Assembly: GCA_913058195.1 (NCBI GenBank)
Contig: CAJXPP010000024.1
Location: 1 to 14,972 of the forward strand
Direction of reading: 5' to 3'
Length of the DNA: 14,972 bases
Source of the DNA: an uncultured Gammaproteobacteria bacterium
Lineage (GTDB): Bacteria > Pseudomonadota > Gammaproteobacteria > Nitrosococcales > Methylophagaceae
Shown: positions 6,395 to 14,500 of the stretch, in pieces
Position numbering within the stretch: the stretch's first letter is position 1
How the letters are laid out: each line of letters opens with the position of its first letter
Notes under the pieces: model-generated
Databases searched by the model: none
The model's input: only the letters and a program-made list of their open reading frames with translations
What the model was told of the DNA's origin: nothing
Position numbers and translations under genes: made by a program

Positions 6395-7999
6395 CTAATC
6401 ACTATTTACAGAAAATAAGGCTGAACTGTAATATCCGAAGCCATTTTTAGCTTTAGCTTTGACCTGATACATCGCCTTATCAGCACGCTGAACCAGTATA
6501 TCAACATCGAATCCATGCTCAGGATAAACAGCAATGCCAATACTAGCACCAATGTTTATAGACTCACCATTCTTAATCTTAATTGAAGATTGAATAAGGT
6601 CTAATAGCTTTTCTGCGACTCGACTAGCATCAAGTGATTGATCATTCTGCTTGATAAATACGACAAATTCATCACCGCCCCATCGGATAATAAGATCGTC
6701 TGAGCGAATAGTTTCTTTTATCATATTCGCTATACTCATCAAAACTTTATCACCAGCATCATGGCCATAAGTATCATTAACGGGTTTAAAATTATCCAGA
6801 TCAATCATTAGCAAAGCATATTGTTCTGAGGCTTTTGCAGCCCCATCCATCAAGCTTTGAATATTTTCTTTGCCTGCTCTTCTATTAAGTAAGCCTGTTA
6901 AAGGATCTAACTCAGATCTGATTTTAAACTGCTGTTCTCTATTCCGTCTCTCTGAAATATCATGCATATTAATTTCTAGTAAGGGTTCATTTGCATCATT
7001 TTTCATTTGAGAAATTAAACAATGTACCCAGCGTATTTCCGTTTGTTCGTTTAATTCAATGTCAATTGATACAGGTGTTCTTTTGTTCAGCGCCAACTCT
7101 ATTGCATTCTGAAAACTATCAGAATCAGGCGTTAAAATATCCACTAGTGATCCCTTGTAGCTCACAATCCGCTGCATCAAATCGACACCCAGAATTTTTG
7201 CAAAGGAAGGATTATTCACTTTTAAGAAACCATTGCTATCAATTAAAGCTATTCCACCCGAGCCTTGTTCAAAAATAGTTCTAAAGCGCCGTTCTAGACT
7301 TTCAACTTCTTCACGCAAGCCTCTCTCTACAACTAATGTTTCTTCAACAGAACTTAGAAGCTGATTAATATCGGATGCCAACATGCCGATTTCATCGTTT
7401 TTATGGCGGCCATGAAGATGAACTCGCTGACTACTGCCTAGAATTATTCCGTGCAAGCTGGATGCAATAGATTTTACTGTTGAAATAAGCTGATAGTTTA
7501 ATAAAATAACGACTGCAAAAATTAATATCACAGAGTGTAAACTCATAAAAATGACATATTCCATTGCAGATTTATCTGCAATGGTCTTAATCGAATGTTG
7601 ATCCGTCTGCACAATAAGCATCCCTATCAGCTCATTTTTATCAAACGGAGACTGTAAGGAATATTGAACCCAGTTATTCTTCCTACTTTGTTCGAATACG
7701 CCTCGACTAGATAAGATCTCAGAGTTTGTTCTAAGTTCTACTGCAGAAATTAAATCACTCGCTTTCAAACCATCAACAACTTCTTTGCCTAACACCTTAT
7801 CTTCAACGTAAGCAGAAATAGCTGCCGTGTTTCTAACAGCTTCAATCAACTGCTGAACATTATGCTTAGCATGAATTAATCCAGCCTGATTACTACGGCT
7901 ATAGATAAAGGAGGCATTAATAGCGACGATGAAAACAGCTACAATAGTCAATAATATTGCTAATCGAATTGATATTCGTCGAGTCAATTTATTCCACAC
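6395..7999 (-). CDS. Membrane diguanylate cyclase with CHASE8-like, HAMP, PAS and GGDEF domains
   Basis: This 534-residue inner-membrane sensor is expected to make c-di-GMP from 2 GTP. Order: membrane helix about 13-33; periplasmic part about 34-145 whose AAISAYVEDKVLGKEVVDGL stretch looks like a CHASE8 domain; second helix about 147-168; HAMP about 169-222; a short coil; PAS about 237-345; GGDEF about 362-525. The active-site motif is RWGGDEF with GGDEF at 441-445. An intact RxxD inhibitory site (RSDD, 432-435) sits five residues before it, so product inhibition is expected. No EAL domain is present. The start is GTG, with AAGGTG about 8 bases upstream, and it lies inside the end of the binding-protein gene (11-base overlap), so translation is coupled. 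The CHASE8 assignment is by eye. Signal input probably comes from the two genes before it. Confidence 0.9.
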   Translation of the reverse strand: MWNKLTRRISIRLAILLTIVAVFIVAINASFIYSRSNQAGLIHAKHNVQQLIEAVRNTAAISAYVEDKVLGKEVVDGLKASDLISAVELRTNSEILSSRGVFEQSRKNNWVQYSLQSPFDKNELIGMLIVQTDQHSIKTIADKSAMEYVIFMSLHSVILIFAVVILLNYQLISTVKSIASSLHGIILGSSQRVHLHGRHKNDEIGMLASDINQLLSSVEETLVVERGLREEVESLERRFRTIFEQGSGGIALIDSNGFLKVNNPSFAKILGVDLMQRIVSYKGSLVDILTPDSDSFQNAIELALNKRTPVSIDIELNEQTEIRWVHCLISQMKNDANEPLLEINMHDISERRNREQQFKIRSELDPLTGLLNRRAGKENIQSLMDGAAKASEQYALLMIDLDNFKPVNDTYGHDAGDKVLMSIANMIKETIRSDDLIIRWGGDEFVVFIKQNDQSLDASRVAEKLLDLIQSSIKIKNGESINIGASIGIAVYPEHGFDVDILVQRADKAMYQVKAKAKNGFGYYSSALFSVNSD

Positions 8000-8411
8000 G
8001 TATAATCACCTTAACTTTATCGGTTAACTGACTAGAATCAACATAGCCTATTACAGAACTACTTTCAGTAATTGTATCAACGATCTCTTCCTCTCTTTTG
8101 ATAACACGCGGTGGCCTAGCACGCCCAGAAAATAATAGTCTGGCCCAATAAGCATTAATTTCACTCATGTTTTTACCAACAAGTTTTTCATAAAACTGGC
8201 TTCTGGCATCCGAATCAACACTCTGATCTAGAGGTATGGCTATTTTTCCATTAGCAAACACTGAGTTTCTGCCCATATAAATATCAATAACCTTTTTTCG
8301 AGTGAGCCCTTCCGTACCCATATCTTTATTAGCAATAACGACAAGTTCCGCACTCGCCGGAAATATCAGGCCAATGATCAATAGAACAATAAGGTTAAAT
8401 ATTGGTTTCAT
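7989..8411 (-). CDS. Small periplasmic PstS-like substrate-binding protein
   Basis: This 140-residue secreted protein has a signal peptide at 1-21 (hydrophobic FNLIVLLIIGLIF, then PASA before Glu22), leaving a mature protein of about 119 residues. The mature part resembles the short 'phosphate ABC transporter substrate-binding protein' family: VVIANKD, then LTRKKVIDIYMGR, YWARLLFSGRARPP at 88-101 and IGYVDSSQL at 121-129. It is under half the size of true PstS and has no transporter genes nearby, so a transport role is unlikely. A sensory or adaptor role for the cyclase encoded next is inferred. Its ATG overlaps the stop of the porin-like gene by one base (TAATG), and its end overlaps the cyclase start by 11 bases. 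The ligand is unknown; phosphate is only the family label. Confidence 0.82.
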   Translation of the reverse strand: MKPIFNLIVLLIIGLIFPASAELVVIANKDMGTEGLTRKKVIDIYMGRNSVFANGKIAIPLDQSVDSDARSQFYEKLVGKNMSEINAYWARLLFSGRARPPRVIKREEEIVDTITESSSVIGYVDSSQLTDKVKVIIRVE

Positions 8412-9658
8412 TAGAAAATGAAATCCATCGTTACTGTAAACCGATCGACTGTATCAGCAGCCCCACTCATTTCACGCTGTTGGTTTCGAGCGCCACCGTA
8501 AGCTCCAATCCATGTATGGTCCCACTGAGCCTTAAGCGCAAGCTTCGGTTCAACATCCCAACGTATACCCAAGCTTACTGTTTGTTGATCATAATGAAAA
8601 TAGTCAGCATATTGCTGTAACTGTTGTTGTAAAGTAGCTACTGACGCATTGATGTTACTAGGAAGAAATGGGTTAGTTTGATAAGAAGGGATATGGGTGC
8701 GTTCATTTTTAAGGGTAGCAGCAGAAATATAGGGCGTAAAAGTGTTAAACCGTCGACCTGCCAACACATAAGCATTTTTTGTATCATTATAAAATGATTT
8801 TGTTTTTGATAAGCTGAATTCAGTTCTTAAAACCCAGTCATTGTCACTATAACCAATAGCAAAGCCATAATAGTGCCCCGTTGTATCGTCAAGAGCGACG
8901 TCATCAACAAGCCCCTTTGATGATGGCCAAATAGGCTCTACGGCTCTTATTGCATTTTGTAACGGTAGATACTCTTTATCTCCATTATTAAAATCTAAAG
9001 CCGCATAGACAAAAGAATAAGTCCATTTCTCGTTTTCCCATGTACTAATAATTCCGTAGCTAGGTTCAACTTCTAGAGTTCTGAGCTTTTCAGAAAAACG
9101 AGAGAATTCAGACTTGTTAAGCCACGCCTGTGTTCTTAGGTGGCCGCCGTACAAAGGCTTATCATAGATTAGGGCAATACCATCACCATAATCTGCTGTG
9201 GAATTCCCATAAAACTCTAGAGATGGGTGGGCCCACAATTGAGCATAACCGATATGCTTATAGTCAGAAAGCAGTAAGAGTTTAGCTGCAATCCGACCAA
9301 TTTTAAGCTCAAGAGAGGGGGTTATTTTATAGCCGATATAAGCTGAATGAACTGACTTATCTAGTGAGTTTTTTTCTCGATCAGCTGCTACAAATTGAGC
9401 TGAGAATGTTAATTTTTCAGTTGGGTAATAATCTAATTGGAGGCCTATTCTGGAGTCAATACCAACAGACCATTCATCAAACACACCATCTTGTGCAACA
9501 TTATTTCGAGAAGAGACACGATCACTCCCACCCTTCGTAAGACCTAGTGTTCCAAAACCATTAACTAGAAACTTCGATGAATCAATTTCAAATGCTTGTG
9601 CCGTAACAACAAATAGAGCAGTAAAAGCTATACTTACCGAAAAAATAAACGCCTTCAT
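8411..9658 (-). CDS. Porin-like outer-membrane beta-barrel protein
   Basis: From the ATG at 9658 the protein has 415 residues. It begins with a signal peptide of about 22 residues (MKAFIFSVSIAFTALFVV, then TAQA before Phe). The mature part is rich in alternating aromatic/polar strands (GIDSRIGLQLDYYP, LTFSAQFVAAD, KLALKAQWDHTWIGAYGG) and ends RFTVTMDFIF with the C-terminal Phe typical of BAM-assembled barrels. It resembles generic porin-like proteins found beside sensor genes; I do not recognise a specific substrate. Starts at 9664 (ATG) and 9679 (TTG) are also in frame. No site has a strong Shine-Dalgarno (only GAG near 9675), and 9658 gives the best signal peptide. It is the first gene of the three-gene operon and its stop overlaps the next start by one base. 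Confidence 0.82.
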   Translation of the reverse strand: MKAFIFSVSIAFTALFVVTAQAFEIDSSKFLVNGFGTLGLTKGGSDRVSSRNNVAQDGVFDEWSVGIDSRIGLQLDYYPTEKLTFSAQFVAADREKNSLDKSVHSAYIGYKITPSLELKIGRIAAKLLLLSDYKHIGYAQLWAHPSLEFYGNSTADYGDGIALIYDKPLYGGHLRTQAWLNKSEFSRFSEKLRTLEVEPSYGIISTWENEKWTYSFVYAALDFNNGDKEYLPLQNAIRAVEPIWPSSKGLVDDVALDDTTGHYYGFAIGYSDNDWVLRTEFSLSKTKSFYNDTKNAYVLAGRRFNTFTPYISAATLKNERTHIPSYQTNPFLPSNINASVATLQQQLQQYADYFHYDQQTVSLGIRWDVEPKLALKAQWDHTWIGAYGGARNQQREMSGAADTVDRFTVTMDFIF

Positions 9659-9767
9659 ATACATGCAAAGATATCTCAAACTTTAATAAAAACTAGCCAG
9701 ATATTAAAAACAATAATGCTTTTTAGCCAACTCACACTCTCTAGCTATTGACCATCGTATTTAAATG

Positions 9768-9785
9768 ATTGATGTAAGTATCAAT
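9768..9785. repeat. Short inverted repeat upstream of the porin-like gene
   Basis: ATTGATgtaagtATCAAT has perfect 6-base arms with a 6-base spacer, about 110 bases before the porin start and about 40 bases after the end of the HxlR gene. The 168-base gap between these genes (9659-9826) is otherwise AT-rich with no clear promoter or terminator that I could pick with confidence. The repeat may be an operator for the three-gene operon, or chance. Confidence 0.25.
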
Positions 9786-9826
9786 ATACCTTAGTTCTAT
9801 GAATTATTAAGTATCTTTTTCAAAAT

Positions 9827-10210
9827 TCACTCCTGATGTGCAAGCTGGTATTCACTCCCCCAAGCACATAATAAATCTAAAGCAGGATTCAGTTTTTCGG
9901 CTAATTCAGTCGAAGTATATTCAACCTTAGGCGGTACTTGTGCATAGACATGACGTGTAACAAGTTTGTCACGTTCTAACTCGCGAAGTTGATTGGTTAG
10001 CATTTTTTGAGTAATTCTAGGAATACTCCGTTTTAACTCGCCAAACCGCTGTGTTTGACCTCGTAAATGATAAAGAATAATGACTTTCCACTTCCCGCCA
10101 ATAACATCAATTGCTGTGGCAACAGGGCATTCATTCATATCATCACAATCAGCTGGTGAAATTAATGCATCCAAATTATTTTTTGCGGCTTGCGCCTTTG
10201 TTTCCGCCAT
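9827..10210 (-). CDS. HxlR-family winged-helix transcriptional regulator
   Basis: This 127-residue DNA-binding protein has a classic HxlR core: CPVATAIDVIGGKWKVIILY at 28-47, RFGELKRSIPRITQKMLTNQ at 55-74 as the recognition region, LRELERDKLVTRHVY with VPPKVEYTST as the wing, and a final CAWGSEY helix. Cys28 is the conserved N-terminal cysteine that several HxlR members (for example YodB, HypR) use to sense quinones, diamide or aldehydes; Cys22 and Cys115 are extra. A good Shine-Dalgarno (AGAGGTG) precedes the ATG. It is divergent from an ene-reductase, and the 160 bases between carry inverted half-sites. It therefore probably represses the reductase and itself and is released by thiol-reactive electrophiles. 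The inducer is inferred, not seen. Confidence 0.92.
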   Translation of the reverse strand: MAETKAQAAKNNLDALISPADCDDMNECPVATAIDVIGGKWKVIILYHLRGQTQRFGELKRSIPRITQKMLTNQLRELERDKLVTRHVYAQVPPKVEYTSTELAEKLNPALDLLCAWGSEYQLAHQE

Positions 10211-10271
10211 TAGGCACCTCTTTGAAACTAACTATCAAATTCGTGCGTACTTGTTTTAGCTTTACACGTTC

Positions 10272-10308
10272 TATAGTATCTAAAGTATACTAAATATAGT
10301 ATTGATAC
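10272..10308. promoter_or_regulatory. Candidate HxlR operator and divergent promoter region
   Basis: Three alternating half-sites stand in a row: TAGTAT (10274-10279), ATACTA (10287-10292) and TAGTAT (10297-10302), giving two overlapping inverted repeats with spacers of 7 and 4 bases. A further GTATTGATAC palindrome is at 10299-10308. TATACT (10286-10291) within it can serve as a -10 on either strand: TTTACA at 10261 is a 19-base-spaced -35 on the plus strand, and TATTGT is a 17-base-spaced -35 on the minus strand. A repressor bound here would block both genes. Confidence 0.5.
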
Positions 10309-10370
10309 AATAAAATTTTGTTTCACACTATTTATATCGCTTCGACAATTAACTAGGAAACAGTATACCC

Positions 10371-11456
10371 ATGAACTACAAATTTCTTTTTAGTGAGCAA
10401 CAACTTGGTGCCGTTGAGCTACCACATCGTATTGTTATGGCTCCTCTAACACGTTCTCGTGCAACACAGCCCGGCGATATACCTAATGATATGAATGCTG
10501 AATATTATGGGCAGCGTGTATCAGCAGCCTTGATCATCGCTGAAGCCACGTATATTTTACCTCAGGGAAAAGGTTATGCCTTTACACCCGGTATTTATTC
10601 ACAAGATCAGATCGATGGTTGGAAAAAAGTCACTGATACTGTTCATCAAAAAGGCGGTCGCATATTTTTACAATTATGGCATGTTGGCCGAGTATCTCAC
10701 TCAAGCTTACAAGCTGAAGGCGTTTTACCTGTTGCACCATCAGCCATAGCAGTAACAGAAGGACAGGCATTTACCGAGCAAGGCATGATCGATTTTGAAA
10801 CTCCTCGTGCTCTAGAAACAGATGAGATTCCAGGCATTGTTGAAGCTTATCGTCAAGCGGCTATAAATGCCAAAGCAGCTGGTTTTGATGGCGTAGAAAT
10901 TCACGCCGCTAACGGTTATTTATTAGAGCAGTTCTTAAAAGAGGGTACTAATAAACGTACTGATCGTTATGGTGGTAATTTTGAGAATCGTAGTCGTATC
11001 GTATTAGAGGTCACCAAAGCAGTAACTGATGTTTGGGGAGGTGATCGTGTCGGTATTCGCCTATCGCCTACAGGCACATTTAATTCAATGACAGAAAGCG
11101 AACCTCAAGCACTTTATAATTATTTAGTTGAACAACTAAATCCCTTTAATTTAGCTTATATACATATTGTTGAACGTTTTGGCATTGCTAAAGATGCTGA
11201 TGATAATGGCTTTGATTTTGCCAAATTACGCCAATTATTCAATGGTGCTTATATAGCTAATGGTGGTTACACTGGTGAAGCAGCAGAACAAAGCTTAGTT
11301 GCCGATGAATCAGACTTAGTTGCCTTCGGTGTACCGTTTATCGCTAATCCAGATTTCCCTGAACGCATAAAACAAAATGCTGAACTTAATGCGCCTGACT
11401 TTGATACCTTTTATGGTGGTGATGCAAAAGGTTATACCGATTATCCATCACTGTAA
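10371..11456 (+). CDS. nemA: Old Yellow Enzyme family FMN-dependent ene-reductase (NemA-like)
   Basis: This 361-residue TIM-barrel flavoprotein reduces activated C=C bonds of enals, enones, maleimides or nitro compounds with NAD(P)H. It belongs to the classical OYE branch. Thr27 in MAPLTRSRA is the flavin-tuning threonine (the thermophilic-like/YqjM branch has Cys). LWHVGRVSH is at 102-110, and HAANGYLLEQFLKEGTNKRT carries the substrate-binding His178 and Asn181 and the proton donor Tyr183. RTDRYGGNFENRSR follows. Length fits NemA and pentaerythritol tetranitrate reductase. AGGA lies about 12 bases before the ATG, rather far. It is divergent from the HxlR regulator and followed by a strong terminator, so it is a single-gene unit. 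The natural substrate is unknown; detoxification of reactive electrophiles is inferred. The symbol is given by similarity. Confidence 0.92.
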   Translation: MNYKFLFSEQQLGAVELPHRIVMAPLTRSRATQPGDIPNDMNAEYYGQRVSAALIIAEATYILPQGKGYAFTPGIYSQDQIDGWKKVTDTVHQKGGRIFLQLWHVGRVSHSSLQAEGVLPVAPSAIAVTEGQAFTEQGMIDFETPRALETDEIPGIVEAYRQAAINAKAAGFDGVEIHAANGYLLEQFLKEGTNKRTDRYGGNFENRSRIVLEVTKAVTDVWGGDRVGIRLSPTGTFNSMTESEPQALYNYLVEQLNPFNLAYIHIVERFGIAKDADDNGFDFAKLRQLFNGAYIANGGYTGEAAEQSLVADESDLVAFGVPFIANPDFPERIKQNAELNAPDFDTFYGGDAKGYTDYPSL

Positions 11457-11464
11457 AAACTAAC

Positions 11465-11500
11465 AAGGCAGATAGATTAAGCTTTCTATCTGCCTTTATT
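11465..11500. terminator. Bidirectional Rho-independent terminator between nemA-like gene and AsmA-family gene
   Basis: A perfect 12-pair stem (AAGGCAGATAGA at 11465-11476 with TCTATCTGCCTT at 11485-11496) has an 8-base loop TTAAGCTT. Plus-strand readout ends in TTTATTTT; minus-strand readout ends in GTTAGTTTTT. It serves both convergent genes. Confidence 0.85.
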
Positions 11501-11508
11501 TTCTAGCC

Positions 11509-11527
11509 CCCACAATAAAATTGTGGG
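11509..11527. repeat. Second perfect hairpin in the convergent intergenic region
   Basis: CCCACAAT-AAA-ATTGTGGG has 8-base arms and a 3-base loop. Neither side has a U-run, so it is not a classic terminator by itself. It lies 33 bases past the AsmA-family stop, in the likely 3' untranslated region, where it could stabilise the message. Confidence 0.55.
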
Positions 11528-11559
11528 TCAAATATTGAGGGTGAAATTACTTTTTCAAT

Positions 11560-14500
11560 CTATTTTTCTTCCACAGTATTAGTCTCTATCACTGGTTCGA
11601 CCTTTTTAGATGAGCTAGGCTTTGTTTTCACGGATTCTGTAGCAGTTGTTGCTTTAGGCTTAGGCATTACTTTCGGCTTTATTCCTAATGCCGTATCACA
11701 GGGACTAAGATCCGCAGTAGCACGATCTAATAAGCCTTCTACTACTAAAGATAAACCGCCTGTCGCTACAGCAGTACCAAGTGATGCACCCGCCGATAAA
11801 GCGCCGCCAAGATCAGCAACTGGACTAGGTGACGCTAATGTACCTGCAAGCTTTACCAAAGACACAAACTTACTTGCGCTAATACCTAAACCTTCTTTTG
11901 GTTCTGCTTTAAGACTAATATCCAATGCTTCATTTTTTAGGTTAATATCACCATCACCAAGAATATTTAATTTATCCATCGAAATAGCGATACCTTCATC
12001 AGCTCGTGCTATCCCATCTTTTATATCGAAATTAACAACGGCACAGTTTAAAATAGTGCTGTCTTCACTCTCTGAAAATGGGTTCAATAAACCAACCATC
12101 TCAGATAACACATCAGCTCCTAGTGCCCCTGTTACTGAATCGATAATAACGCCATCACCCACCTTAACTATAAATTTACCATTCAAGCCTGACATAATTT
12201 GACTAAGGCTCTTACCTTGCCCAGTTACTTTGATATCTACATCTGTCTTCGCGCCAGTTAAAACGTCACTTAATTCAGCAACCTGTTTAGGTTCAAGCCC
12301 TTTCAAGGTTAAATCTGTTGATAATACCGCCGACTTTTTTGCCGTATTTAGACTCACATTACCCGATAACTCACCTCCTGCTATAAAGGTATGTAATGGT
12401 TTAATTACTAAGTTACCGTCTTTTAGAAAAAAAGAAATATCCGTCTTAGTTATATTTAAACTACTTGTTTTAATTTTTTTTGCTTTTAAAGAAATAGTCG
12501 CATTGACTGAATTTAATGCAGCTAAATCTAGAGGCTGTTCAGAAAATATACGCTCTTTGTTCTCTTCTTTTTCTGGGGCCTCCTTACTCTCAAACGCTGT
12601 TAAATCAATTAAGTTTGAGCTCAATGCTGCTTTAAATGTCGGTACTTTATTGGCTAAATTAATTGATGCATTACCAGATAAGTCTGTTTCACCTGCTTTC
12701 AATATCATGGTATTAATTGAATAATTATCTTTATCAAAACTCACGTTACCAACAAAATTAACAGGGCTAAGATCGGGTAAGTCATTACCTGCTATTTTTG
12801 ATAATTTTGCTAAAGAATCAATATCAAGTTTGATATCAAAATCAGGCTTCTCAGCAGAGGAATTAAACGACAAATTTCCATTGACCTTACCGCCATCAAT
12901 ATTACTATCAAGTTGTTCGACTTTTAAGTCGCCATTTTGTAGGTCAACTTTAATATTGGTATCAGTCAGGATCGAGCTGTCAGTTTTGATTTGTTTTGCA
13001 CTTAACGAGACATTACCATCGAACAATTGCAGTATTTTCTTTAAATCATTTAATGACATCACTTCTGCTGAATCATCTGCTTGCTTAGCCTGCGATTCTG
13101 GCTGTTTTTCTTCGTCTTTTTGACTGCTTAGCTGCACCACATCAATCATATTAGAAGTTAATTTCGCGTTAATTTCAGGTCGCTCTCCACCAACTCGTAT
13201 AGCCACTTCACCTGCTACATCACTGTTTCCAGCGTTTATGCTCATATTATTAATAGCGTAATAGGCCTTGTCTGCAATAAGCTCGGCTGAAACATTAACG
13301 TGTCCAAAGTCTGGTAATGCTATCCCCACTAATTCGGATAACTTAGCCAGTGAATCTATATCAACATTCAGTGTTAAGTTCAATTCATCTTTAGCACTAT
13401 TGAAATCCACATCAGCTGCTAACTTACCTTGTTCAACAATAGTCGTTGATGGCTTGAAGGTTAAATTACCAGCCTGTAAATCAGCAGTAATTGTAGTATC
13501 GGAAAATGTTGCACCATAGGTTTTCACTTGTTTTACTGTTATATCAACAATAGCATCTGCCAATAACAATCTCTGTTTTATATCATCAAAAGGTAAAGAA
13601 GGAATGCTAAGGCTATCTTGTGATTGCTCATCTTCTTGCGCCGCAATTTCTGACTCTTCATCAACGTCAGATGGCTTCTCTATTTTAGATAGCTCCTCAT
13701 TGGGTTCAGTCATAAATTGTGTTAAATCAAATTCATTGGAATATAACTTAAGGTTTAGAGCAGGTCTTTCACCACTAAATTTTGCAGTGATATCGCCTGA
13801 TAAATCAGTTTCACCAACATTAAACTTCAACGTATTCAACGAATAGTTATCATCTTTTTCTGTTAGCGTAGCCGAAAATTTAATAGCTTCTATATTAGGA
13901 ATCTCACTTGCTACTAGTGTCGCTATCTCGTCTAATGAATCCGCATAAAATTTAGTCTCAAGATTAAACCCTTTACCTTCCATTGGATTAAGAATATGCC
14001 CTTTAACGGTCAATTTAGTCTCATTGGTTAGAACAGATAGATCAATAGGGCTGTGTTGGTTGGCGAGTAATTGATTAAGTGGGCCGAAAGTCCCTGTTAA
14101 TGAGACAGGTACCTCGTTGTAAATTAAGTCTAAAACCACCTCCATCGGGGCATCGGCACTTGCTGATTTTTCTGTCATCTCATCAATAAGGACAGTTACT
14201 TTTTCGCCTGTCACACCATCGTTATAACTAATAGTGGCATCTTTAATTAAGATGTCATGAAGAAGAATACTGGGTAAAGCAAGCTTCTCTTCAACAGCCT
14301 CATTACTCTCTTCTTCCGTTGATGCAAAAACCCAGTTACCAACGCCTTCATTATTAGTTTCAAGTAGGATGTTAGGGGCAACTAGAATAATTCTATTAAC
14401 TTGAAGATCACCAGAAAGAAATGGCCTCAATTCAACTTCAATCTCAAATTTATCTAGGCTGACCATATTGGCTTTAGAACCCCAACTTGCATTGCTAAAG

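Noticed and set aside
6395..7999. Dual-function GGDEF-EAL protein or degenerate receptor
   Set aside because: The protein ends after the GGDEF domain with no EAL domain, and GGDEF and RxxD are both intact.
7989..8411. True phosphate transporter component PstS
   Set aside because: It is far too short and no pstC, pstA, pstB or phoU lies nearby.
12230..12724. Open frame of 164 codons on the plus strand opposite the AsmA-family gene (and similar ones at 12830, 13268 and 13604)
   Set aside because: Ser/Leu-rich composition and periodic positions follow antisense reading of the AsmA repeats; no ribosome site and no recognisable family.
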